A DNA stretch of 64,000 nucleotides from an uncultured Steroidobacter sp. (GCA_937864115.1 CALMII010000003.1:167121-231120); one strand, 5' to 3'. Shown: positions 25,309-33,368, counted from the first letter of the stretch. Numbers and translations are program-made. Notes: generated from the letters alone by a model not told the origin.

Positions 25309-25868
25309 GTGAAGCATTCATCCGCGCGTGGAAGAAGACGCATCGCGCTGAAGGCGGATACGTCGATCATCCGAGTGATCCGGGTGGAAGAACGAATCAC
25401 GGCATCACGGAACGCGTAGCGCGCGCTCACGGTTTCAAGGGTGATATGCGCGACCTGTCTGCGGTCAAGGCTGAAGAGATCGCCAAGCGCGAATACTGGG
25501 ACGTTATCCGGCTCGACGAGATCTCAACACTGTCTGACGCGATCGCGCAGGAACTCTTCGACACGAACCTCAACATGTGGGCCGACAAGGCGGGTGGCCG
25601 TGCCGCCATTTACTTCCTGCAGCGGCAGCTAAATGCCCTGAACAGCCAGCAGAGGCATTACCCGGACGTCGTCGTCGACGGCCGGATCGGCGAGAAGACC
25701 ATTGCGGCGCTTCGAGAATTCCTGCGCCGACGCGGGAAGGATGGCGAAACCGTACTGCTGCGCGGACTCAACTCGGAACAGACCTGCGACTACCGCCGGC
25801 AGGCCGAGGCAAATGAACTGAAGGAAGACTTCTACTTCGGCTGGGTACTCAATAGGGTGGTCATATGA
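25305..25868 (+). CDS. Endolysin, glycoside hydrolase 108 type
   Basis: 187 residues. The N-terminus AEGGYVDHPSDPGGRTNHGIT is the signature of GH108 muramidases, with the Glu in EGGY as likely catalytic acid. Residues about 105-185 match the peptidoglycan-binding half (VVVDGRIGEKTIAALREFLRR... YFGWVLNRV). It cuts the glycan of the host wall at lysis. No signal peptide, so it depends on a holin; one is encoded at 25957. Confidence 0.9.
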   Translation: MSEAFIRAWKKTHRAEGGYVDHPSDPGGRTNHGITERVARAHGFKGDMRDLSAVKAEEIAKREYWDVIRLDEISTLSDAIAQELFDTNLNMWADKAGGRAAIYFLQRQLNALNSQQRHYPDVVVDGRIGEKTIAALREFLRRRGKDGETVLLRGLNSEQTCDYRRQAEANELKEDFYFGWVLNRVVI

Positions 25869-25960
25869 ACTGGTTGAGCAATGCGTGGACGACGCTCAAA
25901 GCGTACAGCCTGCCTCTGGGACGACGGTCCGAGACCGCGGCGCCGCGCTGCACGCCGTGA
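25865..25960 (+). CDS. 31-residue ORF coupling endolysin to holin
   Basis: Starts MNWLSNAWTTLKAYSLPLG, overlapping the endolysin stop by ATGA and ending in GTGA at the holin start. The unbroken overlap chain suggests it is translated, either as a tiny lysis peptide or as a relay for translational coupling. Amphipathic N-terminus. Function unknown. Confidence 0.4.
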   Translation: MNWLSNAWTTLKAYSLPLGRRSETAAPRCTP

Positions 25961-26238
25961 GAGAACTCCTCCTCAAGCGCTGGCTGCTCGATGCTGCCGA
26001 GGTATTCGATGCCTGGCGCGTGATCCCGCGCCTGCTCGTGTTCGGATACTGGCTCTGGATCGTCTGGCTGGTCGATGGGCTGATGCGCTGGTACCAGCAC
26101 CTGCCGGTCGCCGAGCGCACGCTGGAGGCTTCTGGCTTCGCCACGTTCGTCGTCACGGCCGTCACGGGCATGGGTAGCTGGGTGTCGAAGATCTACATGG
26201 ATGGCGGTCGTTCATGGGCCGAAGAGACGCGCGAATGA
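25957..26238 (+). CDS. Holin
   Basis: 93 residues from GTG 25957. Two hydrophobic segments: about 25-45 (LLVFGYWLWIVWLVDGL) and 60-78 (SGFATFVVTAVTGMGSWVS). The second, with the following KIYMDGGRSW, resembles known phage holins of gammaproteobacteria. Placed between endolysin and spanin-like genes. A longer start at 25885 would overlap most of the 31-residue ORF and was not preferred. Confidence 0.75.
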   Translation: MRELLLKRWLLDAAEVFDAWRVIPRLLVFGYWLWIVWLVDGLMRWYQHLPVAERTLEASGFATFVVTAVTGMGSWVSKIYMDGGRSWAEETRE

Positions 26239-26795
26239 GCCGGGATCTCACTATGATCGCGATCGGCATTCTGATCGGACTGGCGATCGGCTGGTTCCTG
26301 TGGCGACCGCCGGCGCCTGTTGTCGAGGGGCATGCCTCAGAAGAGCAGCTACCGAGCGGCAGCATCGCGCTCGAGCGTGAGCCGGAGGCCCCCGTGCCAG
26401 TCCCGCTCAAGCAGGCGACGCGCGAACTGGACCGAAAGGCGAAACTTGAGCGCGCCGTGCGCATCACGGTTGCGCCGAAGACGCCTATCGCTGCAGTCCA
26501 GCCCTGCCCACCTGTGAACTTGGACATCGGTCTCGTGAAGATGCCGGACGAGACGCGTCGCGTCGTCGTGCATTCAAGCGACGGCGAAGTACTCGGCGGT
26601 GTCGACATCCCGATCCAGGCAACCGAACAGGTCAAGCAGCTGAAGTGGGCGGCCGGCGCGCTCTACGCGCCGCAGGAAGAAGCGTACGGTGCCTTCCTCG
26701 ATCGCGACATCGGTCCGCTGCGCGTCGGTGCAGAACTGATGCAGTCACGCGAGCATGGCGTGAGCGGCATCATCCGAGTCGGCATCAGGTTTTAG
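26235..26795 (+). CDS. Signal-anchored periplasmic protein, spanin-like
   Basis: 186 residues from ATG 26235 (ATGA overlap). Residues 5-25 are a membrane anchor (LTMIAIGILIGLAIGWFLW). The rest is periplasmic: a Pro-rich linker, a charged helix (LKQATRELDRKAKLERAVR) and a beta domain (VRITVAPKTPIAAVQPCPP). Position at the end of the lysis cassette fits an inner-membrane spanin, but the fold past residue 80 is unlike classic Rz. Its stop overlaps the convergent gene (TTAG). Confidence 0.55.
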   Translation: MSRDLTMIAIGILIGLAIGWFLWRPPAPVVEGHASEEQLPSGSIALEREPEAPVPVPLKQATRELDRKAKLERAVRITVAPKTPIAAVQPCPPVNLDIGLVKMPDETRRVVVHSSDGEVLGGVDIPIQATEQVKQLKWAAGALYAPQEEAYGAFLDRDIGPLRVGAELMQSREHGVSGIIRVGIRF

Positions 26796-27340
26796 AAGAG
26801 GCCCGCCTGCTGCGGCGCCTGCGCCGTCGTGTCGTTCTGGCGGTTCCATTCCATCGCCCAAGCGCGCGCTTCTTGAGCAGCCTCTACGTAGGCCGGTGAG
26901 GGTCGCTGATCGATCTCCTGTCCCTTGCGGTACGTCGCCCAGATCTTGTCGCGGATCTCTTGCGGCAGCCGCTTCCAATGCTGAAGGCAACCCCAGACCG
27001 CGGGTGGCACCTGCTTCTCGCACCCTGGCCAATGACAGTGATGCTCGCGGGTCTGCGGCTGCCGCCGCACGTACGCTGCCTTGCCCTCCTTCCTCGTCTG
27101 CCGATGCTTGCTGATCTCCGCCATGAGGACGTCGACGAACTGGTTTCCAAATAGCCTTTTGCCGGCATCCTGCCATGACTCGTACATCGGCGCGGACTGG
27201 CTGCCTATATTGTTCGGCGCCATGGCACCATAGCCTTGTCGGATCACGAACCGTGCGAAGCACTCCATCATGAATCGCAGCCGGTCATCAGAAATACCGA
27301 GGTCGGCCGCGACTCGCGCCTGTAAATTCTCGTCGCTCAC
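26792..27340 (-). CDS. Zinc-motif phage protein at end of recombination operon
   Basis: 182 residues from GTG 27340, overlapping the helicase stop by GTGA. The C-terminal half holds the pattern CHWPGCEKQVPPAVWGCLQHW followed by LPQEIRDKIWATYRKGQ, seen in phage proteins of unknown role; the Cys/His set probably binds zinc. It is the last gene of a leftward operon of about 20 genes. Confidence 0.6.
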   Translation of the reverse strand: MSDENLQARVAADLGISDDRLRFMMECFARFVIRQGYGAMAPNNIGSQSAPMYESWQDAGKRLFGNQFVDVLMAEISKHRQTRKEGKAAYVRRQPQTREHHCHWPGCEKQVPPAVWGCLQHWKRLPQEIRDKIWATYRKGQEIDQRPSPAYVEAAQEARAWAMEWNRQNDTTAQAPQQAGLF

Positions 27341-28425
27341 AGCACCAGCGTGATGCGCTCCGCTGCGCGCGTGATGGCCGTGTAGAGCCAGCGAGTGGCC
27401 TGATCCCGGAAGACGCAGCTCTCGTCGAAGATCATGACGTTCGGCCAGGACGAGCCTTGGCTCTTGTGGCACGTCAGTGCCCAGCCGAAGTCGAACTCGT
27501 CGTATCGGCGTCGATACGAATACTGCAGCGATGCCTCCTCGCCGGCGAAGAACTCGACAGGAACATCGACCGGCACTGGCCTGGTGATCGTGTCGTCGTC
27601 CTGCGATGACACGTCCATCGTGACCAGCTTGTGGGCGAGCGATGCCTTCTCCACGGTCCAGAGTCCGCCGTTCAGCAGTCCCTTCTCGCGATTGTTGCGA
27701 AGGCACACGAGCCGTTCGCCCTGCTGCGGCGCTGTGCCTGCGTAGCACTTCAACTGGCGGATCCGCATGTTGCAGCCGCGCCGCGTCCGGTTCGTGCCGA
27801 CCAGCACCTGGTCGGCCGCCAGCACATCGTCAGGATCTGGCCGGCCCGCGATGATCTTGCTGTCACCGTAGGCGCCGCGGCATAGCCGCTTGCCCTCACG
27901 GACCTCCATGGATAGGCGAATGATCGGATTGTCGGCCGCCTGGCGATGGATCTCGGTCAGCATTACGTCCGGCATCGCCTCGGTAAAGAAGCCGGTGCCA
28001 CTGACCGGCGGCAACTGCGCCGGATCGCCGAGCACAAGGATCTTCGTGCCGAAACTCAGGAGATCACGCGCGAGATCGTCGCCGACCATCGAGCATTCGT
28101 CGATGATGACCAGCTTGGCTGCCAGCACTGGGCTGTTCTGGTTCAGCTTGAACAGGACGGTGCCATCGTCCTGCTCCTCGACCTTATATATGAGAGAGTG
28201 GATCGTGCTGGCGCCCGGACACCCCTTCGATCGCAGGACAAGGGCGGCTTTGCCCGTGAACGACGCGAATAGGACCGCGCCGCTGATGGAATTGGCGATC
28301 TCCCGCGCAAGGGTGGTTTTGCCCGTGCCGGCATAACCGAACAGACGAAACACCTGCTTTCCGAACGGATCCAGCGCCCATGCGAGCACGGTTCGAAGCG
28401 CGTGGGACTGCTGCGGAGACCACAT
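27337..28425 (-). CDS. RecD/Dda-like SF1 helicase
   Basis: 362 residues from ATG 28425. Walker A GYAGTGKTT at about residue 30, Walker B VIIDECSMV, motif III LVLGDPAQLPPV and C-terminal FGWALTCHKSQGS (motif V) and LYTAITRAAERI (motif VI) give a complete 5'-3' SF1B helicase. It unwinds DNA in phage recombination or replication. TGATG overlap with the ASCH gene upstream. Confidence 0.88.
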   Translation of the reverse strand: MWSPQQSHALRTVLAWALDPFGKQVFRLFGYAGTGKTTLAREIANSISGAVLFASFTGKAALVLRSKGCPGASTIHSLIYKVEEQDDGTVLFKLNQNSPVLAAKLVIIDECSMVGDDLARDLLSFGTKILVLGDPAQLPPVSGTGFFTEAMPDVMLTEIHRQAADNPIIRLSMEVREGKRLCRGAYGDSKIIAGRPDPDDVLAADQVLVGTNRTRRGCNMRIRQLKCYAGTAPQQGERLVCLRNNREKGLLNGGLWTVEKASLAHKLVTMDVSSQDDDTITRPVPVDVPVEFFAGEEASLQYSYRRRYDEFDFGWALTCHKSQGSSWPNVMIFDESCVFRDQATRWLYTAITRAAERITLVL

Positions 28426-28847
28426 CAGGCAGCCACCATAAACGGAATGTCGAAGAGGCCTTGCGCGCCGCGGTATGGGACCGGCTTGCTCAGACGGAGG
28501 ACATGATCCAGCACCCAGCAGTACGGTCCGCTCACATGCTTGTGCGCGCGTAACCATGGATATTGTTCATCGCATGCGCCACGCAGAATGGTATCGACGT
28601 GAATGCAGTCGATGAGTTCCGCTGTCGCGATCACAGCGCCGAAGTCCATCATGGAAAGATAGATGCCGGTCGGCCGGTCGATCTCGTATCCGTCATGACT
28701 GAATTCAGTATCCAGCCATTGGCGGCTCTTCCCCGCATGGATGTAGAGCGGGCCGCGGTATCGAGTCCACCAGACGCGATTTTCGACGCGCTTCTGGCCG
28801 AGAGCGATCAGCTCGGCGTAGGGCTGGGCAATCGTAAGCGCCTTCAT
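28425..28847 (-). CDS. ASCH-domain protein
   Basis: 140 residues. MKALTIAQPYAELIALGQKRVENR with later YRGPLYIHAGKS and GAVIATAELIDC is the ASCH pattern, a PUA-like RNA- or nucleotide-binding fold. Common in phages; some members act on modified nucleosides, but this one's substrate is unknown. TGATG overlaps on both sides show tight coupling. Confidence 0.75.
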   Translation of the reverse strand: MKALTIAQPYAELIALGQKRVENRVWWTRYRGPLYIHAGKSRQWLDTEFSHDGYEIDRPTGIYLSMMDFGAVIATAELIDCIHVDTILRGACDEQYPWLRAHKHVSGPYCWVLDHVLRLSKPVPYRGAQGLFDIPFMVAA

Positions 28848-30376
28848 CAGTCGCGTTCCACGATGCTGCTCTTGAAGTCCGGCACGGCCTGATAACCGCT
28901 GCTCTCCTTCGTCAGGAAGCCGAGCGCGGTGAGTTGGTCGCACTGTTCATAGACGCGCGCCGCATTGCCGCGATAGTTCCAGCGCCGGCCCAGTTCCTTG
29001 TGTGCTGCGCTCGCAGTGACAGTGGAGTCGAAGAAGCCGTCGACGATCAGTTTCGCGACCATGCCGCGGCACGCGGTCAGGTCGGTCTCGATGACGGTCC
29101 GCTGTACTGTGACCTGAATTTCAGGACGCGTGGCCAGCACTTTCAGCAACGCTGGCGCTTCGTTCATCAGCCGCAGTTTGAAGCGCTGATACAGCGCATC
29201 ATCGTCAGTCGGATACTGACCTTCGTCCTCTGCCGGCTTGTGGACCGCCGGTGCCGGCGCTGTCGTCGTGGGCGCCGCTGCGCTCGAAAGGTGTGTGGTC
29301 ATCAGCCCGATCAGCGTATCCAGCTTCTCATCCGTCGATTTGCTCATCGTGTCCTCTGGCTCTTTGGTAGGAATGTTTGGAACAACTGGCGGAGTAAATT
29401 CCGTCGCCGCCTTCTGCCCTTTCGCAACGGAGATGGCGCCGTATTCGGTCATCCAGGTCGGCTGCACGTAGGTCTTAACGACGTGTTTTCCCCAGCACGC
29501 GTAAAACTGGCCATTCTCCAGTTGGGCAACCGCTGAGGCGGTCGGCTTCGCTACGCCGGCCGGGATGTTGTCCAGCACTCGCTTGATCTCGTTCGCTTCG
29601 CGCTGCACGCCGAGTAGCCAGACCGGGCAGGACCGCAGCAACTCTTTGTCGACGCCGCCGATGTCCTGGCTGTCGAGCCAGACATAGTTCTTGAGGCCGG
29701 AGCCCTTGCGGATCAGTTCGATGGCGGCGAGCTTCACTGGCGATCCGCGGCCTTGCGGAATGAATTCCCAGGCTTCCGGAATGATCGTGATCGTGTTCTG
29801 CTCGTGCTCGTAGATCCATTCCATACATGAGCGCATGACCAGCGACTGCAACTCGGATGGAAACTTGTCGCGGTTCGCAAGATCGAGCACGTTCACGCCA
29901 GCGTGCAGGTCAAGCCTCGGAGCGAATCGGACCTTTGCGATACGCGGCACGACGATGTCGAGATAGGCATCCAGCGTGGTAAAGACGCCCTCGCTGATGC
30001 CCTTCGCCGTCTTCAGCAGCGTGCGGACATTGCGCTGCACGTCAGACAGCGTCCGAGCGCCCTTGCTGGCCTTGATGATCCAGTTGCGCTCGAACTTCAT
30101 CTTCTCGCGCAGCGTGGCTTCAAGCACGGATGCGACGAACTGCCAGTCGGCGCGCTCACGGAAGTACGGTTCGGTTCCGCGAGCGCGAGCGAACGAGCGC
30201 TCACCTCGCTTTGTGACGAAGGCCAGTGCGGATCGACCCGATCGCGCGATCAGCGCTTCGAGGGTCGTCGTTTTTCCCGCCTCTTGGGTCTGACCCACGA
30301 TGACCATGTTCCGAATCGGAATTTCGACCGGCTTCGCGCTGCCGACCTCGTACCCGAGATGAACGGTCTCGCTCAC
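28847..30376 (-). CDS. HerA/FtsK-like ATPase with winged-helix C-terminus
   Basis: 509 residues from GTG 30376. P-loop GQTQEAGKTTT at about residue 28 and Walker B-like TITIIPEAWEF. Residues about 325-385 are a disordered Ala/Pro/Thr linker, and 400-509 look like winged-helix modules (ACRGMVAKLIVDGFF, QLTALGFLTKESS). HerA-type ATPases pump or process DNA ends with nucleases. An internal ATG at 29347 with AGAGGACACG just before it could start a separate C-terminal product. Confidence 0.7.
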   Translation of the reverse strand: MSETVHLGYEVGSAKPVEIPIRNMVIVGQTQEAGKTTTLEALIARSGRSALAFVTKRGERSFARARGTEPYFRERADWQFVASVLEATLREKMKFERNWIIKASKGARTLSDVQRNVRTLLKTAKGISEGVFTTLDAYLDIVVPRIAKVRFAPRLDLHAGVNVLDLANRDKFPSELQSLVMRSCMEWIYEHEQNTITIIPEAWEFIPQGRGSPVKLAAIELIRKGSGLKNYVWLDSQDIGGVDKELLRSCPVWLLGVQREANEIKRVLDNIPAGVAKPTASAVAQLENGQFYACWGKHVVKTYVQPTWMTEYGAISVAKGQKAATEFTPPVVPNIPTKEPEDTMSKSTDEKLDTLIGLMTTHLSSAAAPTTTAPAPAVHKPAEDEGQYPTDDDALYQRFKLRLMNEAPALLKVLATRPEIQVTVQRTVIETDLTACRGMVAKLIVDGFFDSTVTASAAHKELGRRWNYRGNAARVYEQCDQLTALGFLTKESSGYQAVPDFKSSIVERD

Positions 30377-30552
30377 GATCCGATCCTCTTGCCAGTCATC
30401 TCGCTAGTCATCACCTGCTGCTGCCGCAAGGCGCGGATCGTCTCGCGAACGACTCCCATCTTCTGCAGCTTGTCCCGGGCCCAGCCTTCGCTACGGCCCT
30501 GCAACTGCTGAATTTCCTTGGTCAGAAACTGGTATTGCTCATCAAGCGTCAT
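30373..30552 (-). CDS. Small helical protein, 59 aa
   Basis: Starts MTLDEQYQFLTKEIQQLQGR and ends GKRIGS, overlapping the reverse transcriptase end by 11 nt and the HerA-like start by GTGA. Helical and basic (RDKLQKMGVVRETIRALRQQQ). Its place right after the RT could make it a DGR accessory, but co-transcription alone does not show it. Confidence 0.55.
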   Translation of the reverse strand: MTLDEQYQFLTKEIQQLQGRSEGWARDKLQKMGVVRETIRALRQQQVMTSEMTGKRIGS

Positions 30553-31873
30553 TGTGTTCTGCCCTCAAGTCTTCTGATGCTTCGGCTGAAAATGGCACCA
30601 GCTGCTCTAGCCACGGGAAGCGACCGATGAGTCCCTGGCGTAGTTGGTAGCTGGCGGCATGCTTGAAATGCCCCATGTATGAGGCATAGATCGCAATGAC
30701 CTGATCCAGCGCGTCCGTATTCGACGTGATCTCGCCATTGCGTACGTGCTGGCGCTCCCATCTGGCAAGCTTGTCGCGACAGTGAGCAACGACGCGCCGC
30801 CGGACGAGCGTGTGCGTCGGACGCACTACATATCCGAGGAAGTCGATACCATCAGCCAACGGGCGTAGCTTCTGTTCCGCCTTTAGTTCCAGGCGAAGTT
30901 CTGTGCGCAGGAAATCGGTGATCTGGACCAGCCATCTTTCTAGCTGATCGCGGTCGTGATGTACGAGCACGAAGTCATCGACATAGCGTAGGTATCGCGG
31001 TGCCTTCAGGACGTGCTTGACGAATTTGTCCAGCGGGTCCATGTAGACATTGAAGAAGAACTGGCTGGACAAGTTGCCGATCGCAATCCCACATCCGGCG
31101 GGAGAGTTCGCTAACCGCTTGTGCGGCGGCACAGCAGCATGCTCTTCCTTGGAGCACGCCATCACAACGCCAGTGCGTGCGATGGAGTGATTGATCAAGG
31201 CATGCGCGGCACGCTGCGCAACCTCTGGCACTTTCCCGCGTTCCATCTGCTGCTTCAGCATCCGCCAAAGCGTAGGCCTATGCAGCGAGTTGAATGCGTT
31301 GCTGATGTCAAGTTGAAGGTAGTAGCCGCCGCCCTGCCCGCTCGCGACCTGACGGACAAACTTGCTAAGCCGGGCTACTGCTGAATGGGTTCCTTTACCT
31401 TTACGATTGCTGTAACTGTCGTGGATGAACTGAGACTCGTACAGCTTTTCCAGCTGCGGCACGAGCCAGTGATGAACCACCCTGTCAGCAAAGGCAGGAG
31501 CGTGGATCTCGCGCGCCTTCGGCGTGAGCTGCACGAAACACAGTGGCGGCGATGGCTGCCAAGAGAACGTATTGAGTCGTTCTTCTAGTCCAAGAATGCT
31601 GTCGAAAGCATTGCAATCGAACGCGAGTTGATCGCGTGAAGGTTTCTTTCCACGGCGTGCTGTACGCCATGCAGAATAGAGGGCACTAAACGTAGCTGTA
31701 CCGTGACACTCACCGGCGCACACCGCGCGGACCTGGCAGAGATTGTCGTGGTTGTTCCAGTTCGTGTTGCCATTATTGAGATTGACGACCCACGCGGCGC
31801 CCGAACGGGCAGACGCTATCCCGCGAACTTCGGACCCCATCTGGCATCCATCGAGGTAGCCAGACGTCGTCAT
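30542..31873 (-). CDS. DGR reverse transcriptase
   Basis: 443 residues from ATG 31873, which overlaps the avd stop (ATGA). Residues about 18-52 are encoded by the template repeat; the RT proper begins near ALYSAWRTARRGKK. Motifs are complete: KAREIHAPAFADRVVHHWL, YLQLDISNAFNSL (catalytic Asp), GIAIGNLSSQFFFNVYMD and YLRYVDDFVLVHH (YVDD catalytic pair), as in DGR enzymes. It copies the TR RNA with errors at A. An in-frame GTG inside the TR is an alternative start. Confidence 0.93.
   Translation of the reverse strand: MTTSGYLDGCQMGSEVRGIASARSGAAWVVNLNNGNTNWNNHDNLCQVRAVCAGECHGTATFSALYSAWRTARRGKKPSRDQLAFDCNAFDSILGLEERLNTFSWQPSPPLCFVQLTPKAREIHAPAFADRVVHHWLVPQLEKLYESQFIHDSYSNRKGKGTHSAVARLSKFVRQVASGQGGGYYLQLDISNAFNSLHRPTLWRMLKQQMERGKVPEVAQRAAHALINHSIARTGVVMACSKEEHAAVPPHKRLANSPAGCGIAIGNLSSQFFFNVYMDPLDKFVKHVLKAPRYLRYVDDFVLVHHDRDQLERWLVQITDFLRTELRLELKAEQKLRPLADGIDFLGYVVRPTHTLVRRRVVAHCRDKLARWERQHVRNGEITSNTDALDQVIAIYASYMGHFKHAASYQLRQGLIGRFPWLEQLVPFSAEASEDLRAEHNDA
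31712..31812 (-). repeat. DGR template repeat (TR)
   Basis: 101 bp, same length as both variable repeats. Its sense strand is rich in AAC/AAT codons (VVNLNNGNTNWNNHDNL), which is the design that lets adenine mutagenesis reach many residues. It differs from VR1 at 8 and from VR2 at 10 positions, all of them template adenines. It lies inside the 5' part of the RT open frame. Confidence 0.95.
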
Positions 31874-32307
31874 GGATTTGCCCCCTTGCGAGAGGCGTCA
31901 CGGGAACTCAGTGTCTGGGCTCGCTGCGGCTGGCCTACGGCCGCCGCATTCTGGCCCTTCGAGTACAGATCGTTCAGCCAGCCACCTACCTGCATGCCGA
32001 GACTTCGAACGAGCCTGGAGACGGCCTCCAGTTGTCCATTGCTTCCCCACGCTTTGACCAGATCTGCGATGTTGATCTCGATCTTCAGATTGTCCACGGC
32101 TTCTGACAGTTCGTGGACCCTCTGCAGCTTGATTCGACCCCTCGTGTACCAAGCGAGATGAACGCATCGCACGACATGGCGTGCTGCCGCCCGCACATCG
32201 TTTCCAGTGCTATGTCGGAACTTCACTGGAAAACGTGTGACTGCCTGTTCGATACAGGCAGCGACACGGGCCGCATCCTTAGCAATGGCTGGAAGCTCGT
32301 CACTCAC
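31870..32307 (-). CDS. avd: Avd-like DGR accessory protein
   Basis: 145 residues from GTG 32307, starting directly after the VR1 target gene. Helical and basic (TRFPVKFRHSTGNDVRAAAR, IKLQRVHELSEAVDNLKIEIN), matching the four-helix-bundle Avd that binds the RT and template RNA and is needed for mutagenic retrohoming. Order VR gene, avd, TR, RT is the usual DGR layout. The C-terminal 35 residues are an unstructured extension. Confidence 0.8.
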   Translation of the reverse strand: MSDELPAIAKDAARVAACIEQAVTRFPVKFRHSTGNDVRAAARHVVRCVHLAWYTRGRIKLQRVHELSEAVDNLKIEINIADLVKAWGSNGQLEAVSRLVRSLGMQVGGWLNDLYSKGQNAAAVGQPQRAQTLSSRDASRKGANP

Positions 32308-32308
32308 A

Positions 32309-32878
32309 TCAGGCCTCTATTCCCGAGAGGCCAAGCTGCTGACCGGCGCACACCGCGCGGACCTGGCAGAGATCGTCGCGGCTGCCCCAGTTCGTGCTGC
32401 CACTATTGAGATAGACGACCCACGCGGCGCCCGAACGGGCAGCGCAGTTCTTGCCAGTCCACGTCCAGCCGAACGGACCCTTGAAATGCGCCGGGTCCAC
32501 AGCCGGGTTGCATCGATCGTAGTCAACGATCGACAGCAATTCGTAAGGAGAGCTGTATGGTCGCCAGACCTTTCGGTTAAACAGATCCAGATCGGCGCAC
32601 GCCTGCATTGCGTCGGTATGGTTCACGTTCTTGCCGTTCAGCAGCGGAGCTGCGACATGTACAAGGTTCGTGCTTCGATCCCACGTCGCGACGTAGTCAC
32701 CGGTTGTCGGCTTGCAGTCAGCGCCGAGATTCACATACCGCGGCAAGGCAGGAACAGCTGGCCTCACTAGCAGTTCACGCTCTAACCGCAAAACACGCTC
32801 GGACAAGCTGATGGTCGTCGTAGCACGGCGACGGGTCACAGGCTTGCTGAGGCTCTTCGCTTTTTTGGCAGATTTCAT
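32309..32878 (-). CDS. DGR variable protein 1 (DUF1566/Lcl-like C-type lectin fold)
   Basis: 189 residues, ribosome site TGGAG. Residues 1-45 are basic with a short coiled coil (SLSERVLRLERELLV). Residues about 48-180 form the ligand-binding fold (PSSPYELLSIVDYD-type core, FGWTWTGKN, then the variable segment ARSGAAWVVYLNSGSTNW). VR1 covers residues about 146-179. In the DGR model the variable residues line the binding face. Not next to tail genes; virion attachment is unknown. Confidence 0.85.
   Translation of the reverse strand: MKSAKKAKSLSKPVTRRRATTTISLSERVLRLERELLVRPAVPALPRYVNLGADCKPTTGDYVATWDRSTNLVHVAAPLLNGKNVNHTDAMQACADLDLFNRKVWRPYSSPYELLSIVDYDRCNPAVDPAHFKGPFGWTWTGKNCAARSGAAWVVYLNSGSTNWGSRDDLCQVRAVCAGQQLGLSGIEA
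32312..32332. promoter_or_regulatory. Inverted repeat downstream of VR1
   Basis: GGCCTCT (32312-32318) and AGAGGCC (32326-32332) form a 7-bp stem with a 7-nt loop, 10 bp past the 3' end of VR1 in the sense direction. DGR targets in Bordetella phage need such a hairpin just downstream of VR for efficient retrohoming. Confidence 0.6.
32342..32442 (-). repeat. DGR variable repeat 1 (VR1)
   Basis: 101 bp aligned without gaps to the TR; 8 mismatches, all at positions that are A in the TR sense strand (seven A to G, one A to T in sense). The invariant GC-rich 3' part is followed by GGTCAG where the TR has GGTGAG, the kind of IMH/IMH* difference that gives direction to transfer. Confidence 0.95.
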
Positions 32879-32903
32879 GTGTTACTCCAGAATGTCCGAG
32901 AGC

Positions 32904-33341
32904 CTAGGACTGACCGGCGCACACCGCGCGGACCTGGCAGAGATCGTCGTGGCCGTACCAGCTCGCGTCGCCATTAACGAGATAGACGACCCACGCGGCG
33001 CCCGAACGGGCAGCGTAAGGCTGCGAGGTCCATGTCCAGGGCGCTTCTTCGATGTCCGGGAAGTAGAGCTTCGGCAGTGCAGGAAACTGCGACCGGTCGC
33101 AGATGAGGAATGCTTCCTCAGGTGTTGGCGCCCGCATCGATCGGCCGTAGATAGCGTGCTTCTCGGCAGCTGCGATACCCGCCTTGTAAGCCTTCGACGG
33201 TAGTGCGTAGGCCGCAACGATGATCGGTTGCGCCAGCAACGGGATCTCAACTCGCACCAGCTCGTGCCGCTCGGCGTAGTCGGATGGGACAGCGATCAAT
33301 TCGCTGTCCTGGAGGATCAGTTTTGTGTAGGTGGGTTTCAT
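32904..33341 (-). CDS. DGR variable protein 2 (DUF1566/Lcl-like)
   Basis: 145 residues from ATG 33341 (GTG 33350 possible). The core MRAPTPEEAFLICDRSQFPALP...WTWTSQPYAARSGAAWVVYL is a clear DUF1566-type C-type-lectin pattern, ending in VR2 and QVRAVCAGQS. The N-terminal 70 residues (LILQDSELIAVPSDYAERHEL) differ from target 1, so the two targets are not simple duplicates. First gene of the DGR cassette in transcription order. Confidence 0.85.
   Translation of the reverse strand: MKPTYTKLILQDSELIAVPSDYAERHELVRVEIPLLAQPIIVAAYALPSKAYKAGIAAAEKHAIYGRSMRAPTPEEAFLICDRSQFPALPKLYFPDIEEAPWTWTSQPYAARSGAAWVVYLVNGDASWYGHDDLCQVRAVCAGQS
32913..33013 (-). repeat. DGR variable repeat 2 (VR2)
   Basis: 101 bp aligned without gaps to the TR; 10 mismatches, all at TR adenines (eight A to G-class and two or more A to T changes on the sense strand). 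Encoded variable string VVYLVNGDASWYGHDDL versus VVNLNNGNTNWNNHDNL in the TR. It ends with GGTCAG like VR1. Confidence 0.95.
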
Positions 33342-33368
33342 GCTCTTCACTTGTGTATGGATGGGGGA

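Noticed and set aside
30542..31873. Retron as explanation for the reverse transcriptase
   Set aside because: No msr/msd structure was seen; TR, two VRs and Avd identify a DGR.
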